A DNA stretch of 64,000 nt from Vibrio mangrovi (GTDB lineage: Bacteria > Pseudomonadota > Gammaproteobacteria > Enterobacterales > Vibrionaceae): NCBI RefSeq assembly GCF_024346955.1, contig NZ_AP024883.1, positions 3,162,001 to 3,226,000 of the forward strand, read 5' to 3'. This document shows positions 9,125 to 16,894 of this stretch, in pieces. Below the pieces are notes generated by a model that searched no databases, was not told the DNA's origin, and saw nothing but the letters and a program-made list of their open reading frames with translations. Both the position numbers and the translations under genes were made by a program. Each line of letters starts with the position of its first letter. Positions within the stretch are counted from its first letter, which is position 1.

Positions 9125-9574
9125 ATGCAACTCAGTGAAGTACTATCTCTGGACTGCACTAAAAGTGCAGTCCAATGTTCAAGCAAGAAACGTGCGTTAG
9201 AGATTATCAGCGAAATTGCTGCCAATCATACCGGCCAGAATGCCACTGAACTCTTTGAAAATATGCTCTCCCGGGAAAAAGTCGGTAGTACCGGGATCGG
9301 TAACGGTATCGCCATTCCCCATGCCAGAATGTCCATCAGTGAAAATGCAGTTGCGGTACTGATCCAATGTGAAGAACCCATCGATTTTGATGCGATAGAT
9401 AACCGTCCTGTCGACATTCTGTTTGCCTTATTCGTCCCGGAAGAACAGTGTCAGGCTCACCTGAAAACACTCTCCAGTATGGCTGAACGTCTGAACGATA
9501 AACAAGTTTTAAAGCAGTTGCGTAAAGCTGAAAACGATCAAAAACTTTATGATATCATGGTTAACCAATCCTGA
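9125..9574 (+). CDS. ptsN: Nitrogen-PTS enzyme IIA (EIIA-Ntr) PtsN
   Basis: Terminal phosphoacceptor of the nitrogen-related phosphotransferase chain (EI-Ntr, NPr, EIIA-Ntr), which regulates potassium transport, phosphate starvation and amino-sugar control rather than importing sugar. The fold is a PTS EIIA type 2 domain. The phosphorylated His66 lies in GIAIPHAR, the conserved active-site segment. Length 149 is close to E. coli PtsN (163). It starts two bases after hpf. Confidence 0.95.
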   Translation: MQLSEVLSLDCTKSAVQCSSKKRALEIISEIAANHTGQNATELFENMLSREKVGSTGIGNGIAIPHARMSISENAVAVLIQCEEPIDFDAIDNRPVDILFALFVPEEQCQAHLKTLSSMAERLNDKQVLKQLRKAENDQKLYDIMVNQS

Positions 9575-9592
9575 TTTTCTGAGTGTGTTACG

Positions 9593-10456
9593 ATGCGCTT
9601 AATTGTTGTTAGTGGTCAGTCCGGTGCCGGGAAGAGTGTCGCCCTGAGGGTGCTGGAAGATCTTGGATACTACTGTGTCGATAACCTTCCCGTCGATCTA
9701 CTGGACGCTTTCCTCCAGTCCGTACAGGGAAGCAAACAGAATGTTGCGGTCAGTATTGATATTCGTAACTTACCGCATGATCCATCGCTACTCAGTGAAA
9801 CGTTCCAGTCTCTGAAAAATTCGGTGACGCATGATGTCAGCGTTCTGTTTCTCGATGCCACCGAGGATGCGCTCCTCAAACGATATAGTGAAACCCGCCG
9901 TATCCATCCTCTCTCCCTGCACAACAACAATCTGACACTGGCACAAGCCATCGAACAGGAAAAACGCATTCTTGCACCACTGAAAGAACATGCTGATCTG
10001 CTCCTCGACAGTACCAATCGTTCTATTCACGATCTCAGTGAAACGATCCGGATGCGGGTTGAAGGCAAAGAGCGAAAAAATCTGATCATGGTATTCGAGT
10101 CCTTCGGCTTCAAATACGGCTTACCCAGCGATTCAGATTTCGTCTTTGATGTCCGTTTTCTGCCAAATCCCCACTGGCAACCTGAATTACGTGCTTTTAC
10201 CGGTCTTGATGCGCCGGTGAAATCTTTTCTGGAACAGCATACCGATGTGATTGATATGCGTCAGCACATTCAGTCTTTCATCGGCTACTGGTTACCTTCT
10301 CTGGAGAAAAATAACCGAAGTTATCTGACCGTTGCGATCGGCTGTACCGGTGGCAAACACCGTTCCGTTTATCTGACCCAACAAATCGGAGAATACTTCT
10401 CGCAACTGGGACATCAGGTACAAATACGCCATACTTCACTTGAGAAAAATCAGTAA
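9593..10456 (+). CDS. rapZ: RNase adapter protein RapZ
   Basis: RNA-binding adapter that directs RNase E to the small RNA GlmZ and so controls glucosamine-6-phosphate synthase. Walker A is GQSGAGKS at residues 8-15, a Walker B-like segment VLFLDATED follows, and the C-terminal domain holds the conserved VAIGCTGGKHRSVY segment (about 245-258). Length 287 matches the family (284 in E. coli). Its place between ptsN and ptsO is the conserved gammaproteobacterial order. Whether a GlmZ-like RNA exists in this strain cannot be told from the window. Confidence 0.95.
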   Translation: MRLIVVSGQSGAGKSVALRVLEDLGYYCVDNLPVDLLDAFLQSVQGSKQNVAVSIDIRNLPHDPSLLSETFQSLKNSVTHDVSVLFLDATEDALLKRYSETRRIHPLSLHNNNLTLAQAIEQEKRILAPLKEHADLLLDSTNRSIHDLSETIRMRVEGKERKNLIMVFESFGFKYGLPSDSDFVFDVRFLPNPHWQPELRAFTGLDAPVKSFLEQHTDVIDMRQHIQSFIGYWLPSLEKNNRSYLTVAIGCTGGKHRSVYLTQQIGEYFSQLGHQVQIRHTSLEKNQ

Positions 10457-10467
10457 AGGAAGATGTT

Positions 10468-10746
10468 ATGCCACAACTGAGTAAAACGGTTTTAATCCAG
10501 AACAGACTCGGGCTTCATGCCAGAGCTGCCGTCAAACTGGTTGAACTGGCCCAGTCATTTGATGCCATTCTGACCATCCGTAGTCAGGAAGGCAAAGAAG
10601 CCACTGCCGACGGCGTTATGGGGCTGCTGATGCTGGAATCGGCACAGGGACAGTACGTCACCATTGCTGCCGAAGGAAGTGAAGCCGAACCAGCACTGGA
10701 AGCTGTTTGTTATTTAATTGAAGATAAATTTGAAGAAGAAGACTAA
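10468..10746 (+). CDS. ptsO: Nitrogen-PTS phosphocarrier NPr
   Basis: HPr-like phosphocarrier that passes phosphate from EI-Ntr to PtsN. The active His17 lies in RLGLHARAAVKLVELA. The second HPr landmark follows as KEATADGVMGLLML, where sugar HPr has a regulatory Ser region. The 92-residue length and AAGGAAGA ribosome binding site are normal. It is the last gene of the rpoN cluster; the intergenic sequence to mgtE (10747-10859) should hold a new promoter, since mgtE has its own strong GGAGGA site. Confidence 0.93.
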   Translation: MPQLSKTVLIQNRLGLHARAAVKLVELAQSFDAILTIRSQEGKEATADGVMGLLMLESAQGQYVTIAAEGSEAEPALEAVCYLIEDKFEEED

Positions 10747-10859
10747 CCTGCCGTTTTTACGCAAAATAAATTTCTGTACTGCAATAACTTCTTATTAAAT
10801 CAGGCATAGAATTAAGTTACTATGTCACTTACATAATAAATACGACACAGGAGGAAGTT

Positions 10860-12218
10860 ATGGCAGAGCATATTGAGTTTGATCAGGCTCACCTCACCCT
10901 CCAGGAAGTCACCGAAGCCTTAGAAAATGGTCGTTTTGTCCATGTCCGCCGTCAACTTCAGGACATGGAGCCGGAAGATATTGCTCATCTTCTGGAAGCT
11001 TCTCCCCGCAAAAGCCGTGAAGTCCTCTGGCAACTGACCGACCCGGAAGACTATGGTGAAATCCTTGACGAGCTGAGCGAAGACGTCAAAGATGCGCTGG
11101 TGTCCAAAATGGCTCCGGAACGGCTGGCAGAAGCAACCGAAGGGATGGATACCGACGACGTTGCCTACGTGCTGCGAAGCCTGCCTGATGATCTCTCCCG
11201 GGAAATTCTCTCCCAGATGGATACCATCGACCGTCTCCGTGTCGAAATGGCGCTCTCGTATCCGGAAGACACTGCCGGTGGTCTGATGAACACGGATTTC
11301 GTCACCATTCGTGGCGATGTCGATGTCGATGTAGTTCTGCGTTATTTACGCATGAAAGGGGAATTGCCTCAGGCAACTGATGCCCTGTATGTGATTGACG
11401 AAGACAGTAAACTGATTGGTCATCTGTCACTAACCAGCTTACTGACCAGCCAGCCGGACAGCCGGATTTGCGATATTATGGAGGATGCCGACGAGGCGAT
11501 TCAGGTTGATGCTAAAGATTCGGATGTTGCCAGTCTGTTTGAACGGCGTAACTGGATCTCCGCACCGGTGGTAAACGCAGAACAACATCTGCTGGGGCGG
11601 ATCACCATCGATGATGTGGTCGATGTCATCCGGGAAGATGCCGAGCACTCAATGATGAGTCTGGCCGGGATGGACGACGAAGAAGACACTTTTGCCCCAG
11701 TGATGAAATCTGCCCGTAAACGTAGCATCTGGCTGGGTGCCAACGTACTGGCCGCTCTGGCTGCGGCTTCGGTATCCAATATGTTTGAAGCCACGCTGGA
11801 TCAGATGGCGGCTATCGCGGTACTGATGACGATTGTTCCTTCGATGGGCGGAGTTGCCGGTAATCAGACTATTGCTCTGGTGATCCGTGGTCTGGCGCTG
11901 GGCCATATCGGTGACAGTAACAAGCGGGAACTGCTGCTCAAAGAAGCTGCCGTCGGTCTGCTCAATGGCTGTCTGTGGGCACTGCTCATTGGCGGTATTG
12001 TGGTGTTATGGAAAGGGAACTGGTTGCTGGGTGGTATTATCTCAGCAGCGATGCTGACCAATCTGACGGTGGCTGGTATTGCTGGCGTGACCATTCCGGT
12101 GTTACTGAAAAAGATGAAGATTGATCCGGCACTGGCGGGCGGAATGGCTCTGACAACAGTCACCGATGTGATTGGTCTGTTTGTATTTCTGGGGCTGGCG
12201 ACAATTTTTATTGCCTGA
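10860..12218 (+). CDS. mgtE: Magnesium transporter MgtE
   Basis: Mg2+ channel of the MgtE/SLC41 family. An N-terminal superhelical MgtE_N domain (about residues 30-130) precedes two CBS domains (about 135-260). Together they sense cytoplasmic Mg2+ in characterised members. Five membrane helices follow (about 285-452), with pore-lining VPSMGGVAGNQTIALVIRGLA and GGMALTTVTDVIG. GGAGGA precedes the ATG. In the vibrios I recall, pmbA comes next; here a 2.6 kb AT-rich insertion separates the two. Confidence 0.95.
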   Translation: MAEHIEFDQAHLTLQEVTEALENGRFVHVRRQLQDMEPEDIAHLLEASPRKSREVLWQLTDPEDYGEILDELSEDVKDALVSKMAPERLAEATEGMDTDDVAYVLRSLPDDLSREILSQMDTIDRLRVEMALSYPEDTAGGLMNTDFVTIRGDVDVDVVLRYLRMKGELPQATDALYVIDEDSKLIGHLSLTSLLTSQPDSRICDIMEDADEAIQVDAKDSDVASLFERRNWISAPVVNAEQHLLGRITIDDVVDVIREDAEHSMMSLAGMDDEEDTFAPVMKSARKRSIWLGANVLAALAAASVSNMFEATLDQMAAIAVLMTIVPSMGGVAGNQTIALVIRGLALGHIGDSNKRELLLKEAAVGLLNGCLWALLIGGIVVLWKGNWLLGGIISAAMLTNLTVAGIAGVTIPVLLKKMKIDPALAGGMALTTVTDVIGLFVFLGLATIFIA

Positions 12219-12390
12219 TTAAAGTCAGCCTAATATATATTAATAGGTTATTATACAGGGATATTTAATAACTCAAAGATAAAATCTCTATATATTGGAA
12301 TTTACATATATTTTCTGATATGAGTATCTTGATCATTTCAACTATATATTGTTATAACAATAACCAGTTGTAATAATTGAGGATATGTGT

Positions 12391-12963
12391 ATGCCAACTA
12401 AAAGTGGTAAATACTGGGTAACATGGGCAAATGCTAATGCAAAAAATAGTAAAAAAATAGACGATCTTGAAGAGAACTTTAAATCTAACGTTAACAGTTT
12501 TATAAAAGCACTAAAAGCTGCCGGAGCTACAGTTAGTGTTTCTGCAACAAAAAGAAATAAGAAGCGAGCATATCTTTTCCATTGGTCATGGAAAATCTCA
12601 CAAGGTAAAAGTAAGCCTTCAGATGCTACAAAATTGCCTGGTGTAGATATTGAATGGGATCACGGAGATAGCTCAAAAAGCAAAGCTGGCGCTTTAGAAA
12701 TGGTAAAAGGATTTGGATTAGCAGTTCCTCCCAAAAGTGTTAACCCACCATCTTTAACTAGCAACCATATCTCAGGAAAAGCGATAGATATGACTATAAA
12801 ATGGACTGGAAAAATAAAAATAAATAAAAAAGATGGGACAACGGTTGAAGTCGAATACATGTCTAACGTTAATAAGAATACTTCATTACACTCTATTGGT
12901 GAGTCATATGGTGTAAAAAAACTGAAAACCGATGCTCCACATTGGTCATACAATGGAAGGTAA
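12391..12963 (+). CDS. M15-type zinc peptidase domain protein, putative type VI peptidoglycan hydrolase effector
   Basis: A 190-residue single-domain protein without a signal peptide. It contains the SxHxxGxAxD motif of the M15/VanY-like zinc peptidases (S124, H126, G129, A131, D133). A terminal PHW follows (H184), so the metal triad His-Asp-His is intact. Other landmarks are AYLFHWSWKIS (60-70) and GVDIEWDH (84-91). The family cleaves peptidoglycan stem peptides; the exact bond is unknown. The ATG at 12391 is chosen over one at 12385 because GAGGA lies seven bases upstream. One base separates it from the candidate immunity gene, and hcp is convergent downstream. The export route is inferred from the lack of a signal peptide plus the neighbours. 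Base composition is far more AT-rich than the flanks. Confidence 0.75.
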   Translation: MPTKSGKYWVTWANANAKNSKKIDDLEENFKSNVNSFIKALKAAGATVSVSATKRNKKRAYLFHWSWKISQGKSKPSDATKLPGVDIEWDHGDSSKSKAGALEMVKGFGLAVPPKSVNPPSLTSNHISGKAIDMTIKWTGKIKINKKDGTTVEVEYMSNVNKNTSLHSIGESYGVKKLKTDAPHWSYNGR

Positions 12964-12964
12964 A

Positions 12965-13459
12965 ATGAAAAATTTGATTTTATATAGTTTATTTATATTC
13001 TGTTATCAAAGCTCATCACTTTCAGCAGAAGAACTTCCACTTGATGATAGTAAAATAGGATGGATGCATGGAAAATGCATAGCAATAAAAAACCCCCACA
13101 TATCTCCACGCCAAGAATTTACTATTATTCATCTTGGAGAAAAAACGCCATCAAGTGTAGGAACTATTGTAGAAAAAACAGAAGGAGATGAAAGCTGTTA
13201 TCCACTTTTAGAGGATAGAAAAGAAATAAATATTGAAAATGGATATGATTTTTATCTAGTTAGAACCAATGAAGATGTTAATTTAGCTATTGGAACATTT
13301 TACCTAGAAAAAACAAATGGGCTAAATTATGGCTATTGTCAAACAAGTGAAGGTATAGAATATTTTATCACCAAAAATGATAAAAAAATCTGGGAAGGAT
13401 ATTATTATTTAGGCTATGAATCTAAACCAACTTGTAAAGATGATTTAACTACTAAATAG
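12965..13459 (+). CDS. Putative periplasmic immunity protein to the M15-type effector
   Basis: I do not recognise a named family. The ATG at 12965 follows GGAAGG and lies one base after the upstream stop. It opens a clear signal peptide (Lys at residue 3, a hydrophobic core about 4-18, predicted cut after about residue 21). The mature protein is about 143 residues with four cysteines (in GKC, ESC, GYC and PTC contexts), consistent with two periplasmic disulfides. A secreted partner encoded directly after a peptidoglycan hydrolase lacking its own signal is the usual layout of an effector-immunity pair. The composition is AT-rich. Immunity function is inference from layout only. Confidence 0.6.
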   Translation: MKNLILYSLFIFCYQSSSLSAEELPLDDSKIGWMHGKCIAIKNPHISPRQEFTIIHLGEKTPSSVGTIVEKTEGDESCYPLLEDRKEINIENGYDFYLVRTNEDVNLAIGTFYLEKTNGLNYGYCQTSEGIEYFITKNDKKIWEGYYYLGYESKPTCKDDLTTK

Positions 13460-13468
13460 TACTGAACT

Positions 13469-13508
13469 AATAGGCTTTATTAATAAACAATCATTAAAAA
13501 AGCCTATT
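13469..13508. terminator. Inverted repeat between convergent immunity and hcp genes
   Basis: Ten-base arms AATAGGCTTT (13469-13478) and AAAGCCTATT (13499-13508) with a 20-base AT-rich loop lie between two convergent genes. The A-rich and T-rich flanks suit a weak bidirectional terminator, although the loop is long. Confidence 0.5.
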
Positions 13509-13520
13509 ATATAAGGTTAG

Positions 13521-14015
13521 TTACTCAACCCATCCTCCTTGATCCCAATTATCATATCCCATTGTACCACTGATATTATGATTCCAAATTATCTCTTGAT
13601 AACTAAGCTCAATAATTTCATACATATCATCTCCATGGGAATTAATGGTATGTGGGAGAGAAAAGTGTATCCCTGAAATAATAGCTTTTTTTAATTCAAC
13701 TGAATAAAATTTCTCATTATAACCCTGTTCGTTTGTACGATAGAAATTGATAACACAATTCAGAAATTCTTGTTTTGCAAATGCAGTTGACAGGAGAGGA
13801 CTGGACTTATCTATACTCTTTGTTATACACATAGGGTTATGAGTTTTACCATGCTGTTGTGGATCTTTAGATAGAGAATGATCACAGGATAGCAAAGTTA
13901 TCTCATCTGTGTGAGATTCTTGATACTTGTTCCCCATTGAGTCTTTTGTGTTACATCCACTGGAAATCAACCCTTGTTTTTCCCCATTAATTGTAATATA
14001 TGCCACATGTGCCAT
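13521..14015 (-). CDS. hcp: Type VI secretion tube protein Hcp
   Basis: Hcp hexamers stack into the inner tube of the type VI secretion system and chaperone small effectors in the ring lumen. The N-terminus (HVAYITINGEKQGLISSGC, NKYQESHTDEITLL) and the middle (GKTHNPMCITKSIDKSSPLL) match the enterobacterial/vibrio Hcp family, as do KAIISGIHFSLP and YQEIIWNHNISGTMGYDNW towards the end. The 164-residue length is that of a bare tube protein, with no C-terminal toxin extension. No vgrG, PAAR or sheath gene lies in the window, so this is an auxiliary (orphan) copy that would need a main T6SS cluster elsewhere. It lies downstream of a small membrane protein gene on the same strand. Confidence 0.9.
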   Translation of the reverse strand: MAHVAYITINGEKQGLISSGCNTKDSMGNKYQESHTDEITLLSCDHSLSKDPQQHGKTHNPMCITKSIDKSSPLLSTAFAKQEFLNCVINFYRTNEQGYNEKFYSVELKKAIISGIHFSLPHTINSHGDDMYEIIELSYQEIIWNHNISGTMGYDNWDQGGWVE

Positions 14016-14107
14016 AAAATAACCTCGTGTTAAGTTAATATTTAACGCTTTCTACCTGATACACTCTACTTCTCTCCAGAAAAGACTATCGCTGTAAAAT
14101 AAATGAA

Positions 14108-14569
14108 TTATTGTGTTTCTTTTTCTTTAATCAGCAACTCACATATTTCCTGATTCCTTGTATATATATTTTTCGAAAGTTTACCTGTAACAGCCATTTC
14201 TTTACAATTCATATAATGATAATTACTCATAAATGCATCAGAAAAAAATATCAAAACAAAAGGAGAAAAAACAGTTACATTTAACATTATTAAGTTTAAC
14301 TTATATAATAAATTTTCTATTTTTAAACCATTTGCAATATTCTTCAACAAACGATCGAATATAAAATATACTGTTCCTCCAACTCCTAAATTAAACAGCA
14401 ACATAACTATAAATGACAATTCAACCACTGGAGAATCTGTAGCCATCAAAGCTATGATATGAATAACATAATAAATAGGATAAAGAAGAAACATTCCAGC
14501 TAAGTTAATAATCACAAAATAAGTACTAACTTTCTTCCAAAGAGATTGTGGACTATCCTTTTTCCTCAT
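14108..14569 (-). CDS. Small integral membrane protein upstream of hcp (DUF1240-like, possible immunity protein)
   Basis: A 153-residue protein with three predicted membrane helices (about residues 16-42, 50-72 and 92-110) and a Lys/Arg-rich N-terminus. The C-terminal tail holds two cysteines (NC near residue 121 and IC near 144). A polytopic protein ending in a two-cysteine tail resembles the DUF1240 proteins found beside Hcp-type effectors in enterobacteria; this is recall, not a search result. It lies 92 bases upstream of hcp on the same strand, so co-transcription is plausible. An immunity role against a membrane- or periplasm-acting toxin is inference. Confidence 0.55.
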   Translation of the reverse strand: MRKKDSPQSLWKKVSTYFVIINLAGMFLLYPIYYVIHIIALMATDSPVVELSFIVMLLFNLGVGGTVYFIFDRLLKNIANGLKIENLLYKLNLIMLNVTVFSPFVLIFFSDAFMSNYHYMNCKEMAVTGKLSKNIYTRNQEICELLIKEKETQ

Positions 14570-14830
14570 CTGATATACCTATCTGATATATTTTTGATCA
14601 AAAAATCACACACTTTTCAGTTATTGATATAAATACGGAACGATTCAATCAGTGTAATCATACTGAAAATAATAAAGATTTTATACCAGCAGTAGCTGAG
14701 TCCAAGAAAAATATCAGCATTAATTCCGAGTCGTGATATGTTACACAAAAGATAGAATTATTAATAACACAATTAATATTATTTATTCATAAAGTTGGAA
14801 GCAGTGTAAAGCAGGAACGAATTTCAAAAT
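14570..14830. other. AT-rich spacer between the type VI module and pmbA
   Basis: About 260 bases, strongly AT-rich like the adjoining module, with no credible gene. It should hold the promoter for the minus-strand membrane-protein/hcp pair. I see no attachment-site duplication or insertion-sequence end here or at the left border (12219-12390). Confidence 0.4.
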
Positions 14831-14854
14831 AGACTCGCCATTTATGGCGAGTCT
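14831..14854 (-). terminator. Intrinsic terminator downstream of pmbA
   Basis: Perfect inverted repeat AGACTCGCCA/TGGCGAGTCT around a four-base TTTA centre. On the minus strand it is followed by TATTTTG, a short T tract. It lies 19 bases past the pmbA stop. Confidence 0.8.
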
Positions 14855-14873
14855 GAGTGACATGGAATAACGA

Positions 14874-16220
14874 TTATTCCCCGGCCACTTTCATCGATTC
14901 AATCAGAATAGAACCGGTCTGAATCTGGGAACGAACATCCACATCATTACCGACAGCAACAATATTGCTGAACATCTCTTTCAGTCCGGCAGCAATGGTG
15001 ATTTCGGACACCGGATACTGAATCTCTCCATTTTCAACCCAGAAACCGGCAGCGCCACGGGAGTAATCGCCGGTGACGATATTCACGCCCTGCCCCATGA
15101 CTTCGGTGACCAGAAAACCGGTGCCCATTTCTTTCAGCATCTGCTCGAAATTCTGATCGCCGGAAGATTTAACAAACCAGTTGTGGATTCCACCGGCATG
15201 TCCGGTCGGTGTCATGTTCATTTTTCTTGCTGCATAGCTGGTCAGCAAATAGGTCGACAGCACACCATCAGTGACAATTTCCAGATCTCTGGTTGCCAGA
15301 CCTTCACTGTCAAACGGACTGGAAGCCAGGCCGCGCAGGATATGTGGCCGCTCGGAGATCGCAAACCAGTCCGGGAAAATTTTCTCACCCAAATGATCCA
15401 GCAGGAATGACGACTTGCGATACAGGTTACCGCCGGAAATCGCCATCACAAAATGCCCGATCACGCCGGTAGCAATCTCAGGAGCAAACATCACCGGATA
15501 ATGACCGGTTTTCAGCTTCTGCGGATCCAGTCGGCTGACCGTCCGCTCTGCGGCAAGTTCGCCCACTCGCTGCGGCGTCCACAAGTCATCTTTATGCCGG
15601 GCAATGGTGTAACTATAATCCCGCTCCATCCGATCCTGCTCACCCTGACCAATCACACAGCAGCTGGTACTGTGACGGCTGGAAGCATAACTTGCCAGCA
15701 GGCCGTGGCTGTTGCCGTACACTCTGATGCCGTAGTGGCTGTCATAACTGGCACCATCGCTCTGTTTGATTTTCGGGCTGTAATCCAGCGCCGCTCTTTC
15801 GGCAGCAATAGCAATACTGGCCGCTTCATCCGGATTAGGCTCATCCGGGTGGAACAGATCCAGATCCGGAATCTCTTTAACCATTAACTCTTTCGGAGCC
15901 GGACCTGCAAATGGGTCTTCCGAGGTGTACTGAGCAATATCCAGTGCAGCCAGAACGGTCTGCTGAATCGCCTGTTCACTCAAGTCTGATGTCGAAGCGC
16001 TACCTTTACGTTGTCCCCGGTAAACCGTAATTCCCAGAGCGCCGTCACTGTTAAATTCTACATTTTCAACTTCACAAAAACGGGTTGATACACTGAGGCC
16101 CGTACTTTTGGTAATGGCAACTTCTGCGGCGTCCGCCTTTGCCGATGCCAGCTCTAAAGCTTTGGCGACAGCAGCTTCAAGCTCACTTCGCTGTTGTGCA
16201 ACTTGCTGTTTTACGTCCAT
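14874..16220 (-). CDS. pmbA: Metalloprotease subunit PmbA (TldE)
   Basis: Partner of TldD in the TldD/TldE protease, which trims microcin B17 precursor and CcdA antitoxin in E. coli. Family landmarks are [15 protein letters not shown], the segment [16 protein letters not shown] (about 303-318) and [11 protein letters not shown]-like HAGGIHNWF, plus [23 protein letters not shown] near the end. In the heterodimer TldD carries the zinc site; TldE lacks the full motif. The start at 16220 ([15 protein letters not shown]) aligns with family N-termini; 14 extra codons upstream look spurious. Divergent from darP. Confidence 0.93.
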   Translation of the reverse strand: [448 protein letters not shown]

Positions 16221-16330
16221 AACTGATGTCTTCTTCTTGAAACTATCCCGATAGCATAACAAGAAATTCTCGTTCTCCCCACGATTCTTGCTAAAATAAC
16301 GGACATTGATAAGCAGATAAGTTAGAGACT

Positions 16331-16858
16331 ATGGCGCGAAAAAACCAAAAAGCTCCCTGGGAAGAGGAAGAAGAGATCATTTGGGTTAGTAAAACCGAAA
16401 TGAAGAATGACATGATTGAGCTGCAAAAACTCGGGGAAGCACTTGTTGAACTCAAGCCGGCAGTGCTGGAAAAATTTCCGTTACCTCAGGAGCTTGCGGA
16501 TGCAATCAAAGATGCACAACGTTTTAAAAACGAAGCCAGAAGACGCCAGCTTCAGTATGTCGGTCGTTTGATGCGGCATATTGATCCGGAACCGATTCAG
16601 GCAGCACTGGATAAGTTTCGCAACAAACATGCTCAGGCTACGGCCGCGTTTCATCGTCTGGAGCAACAGCGAGACCAGCTCATCACTGAAGGCGACTCCG
16701 CTATCAATGACGTGGTAGAAAAGTACCCGGAGGTAGATCGTCAGCATCTGCGTCAACTGGTGCGTCAGGCGAAAAAAGAGCAGCAGAGTGGGAAATCATC
16801 CAAAGCCGCCCGGGAGATCTTCCAACTGCTGAAAACACTGGAAGAAGAATCAGAATAA
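16331..16858 (+). CDS. darP: Ribosome biogenesis protein DarP (YjgA, DUF615)
   Basis: Dual-action 50S assembly factor of the DUF615 family, associated with late large-subunit particles. The 175-residue protein is highly charged and helical, with KTEMKNDMIELQKLGE, LADAIKDAQRF and the RRRQLQYVGRLMRHID segment (about 61-76) diagnostic of the family. It lies next to pmbA divergently, as in E. coli (yjgA-pmbA). Confidence 0.93.
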   Translation: MARKNQKAPWEEEEEIIWVSKTEMKNDMIELQKLGEALVELKPAVLEKFPLPQELADAIKDAQRFKNEARRRQLQYVGRLMRHIDPEPIQAALDKFRNKHAQATAAFHRLEQQRDQLITEGDSAINDVVEKYPEVDRQHLRQLVRQAKKEQQSGKSSKAAREIFQLLKTLEEESE

Positions 16859-16869
16859 AGCCCGATCCC

Positions 16870-16891
16870 GATATGCCGCAACAGCGGCATA
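16870..16891. terminator. Bidirectional terminator between darP and thiQ
   Basis: ATATGCCGC, loop AACA, GCGGCATAT followed by TTTTC on the plus strand. It sits between the convergent darP and thiQ genes and can serve both. Confidence 0.75.
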
Positions 16892-16894
16892 TTT

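Noticed and set aside
10747..10859. Mg2+ riboswitch ahead of mgtE
   Set aside because: The leader is too short and lacks M-box conserved blocks; only promoter-like AT-rich sequence and a strong ribosome binding site are visible.
12965..13459. The immunity candidate as a lipoprotein
   Set aside because: The only N-terminal Cys (residue 13) lies inside the hydrophobic core without a lipobox small-residue context after a full core; an ordinary signal peptide fits better.
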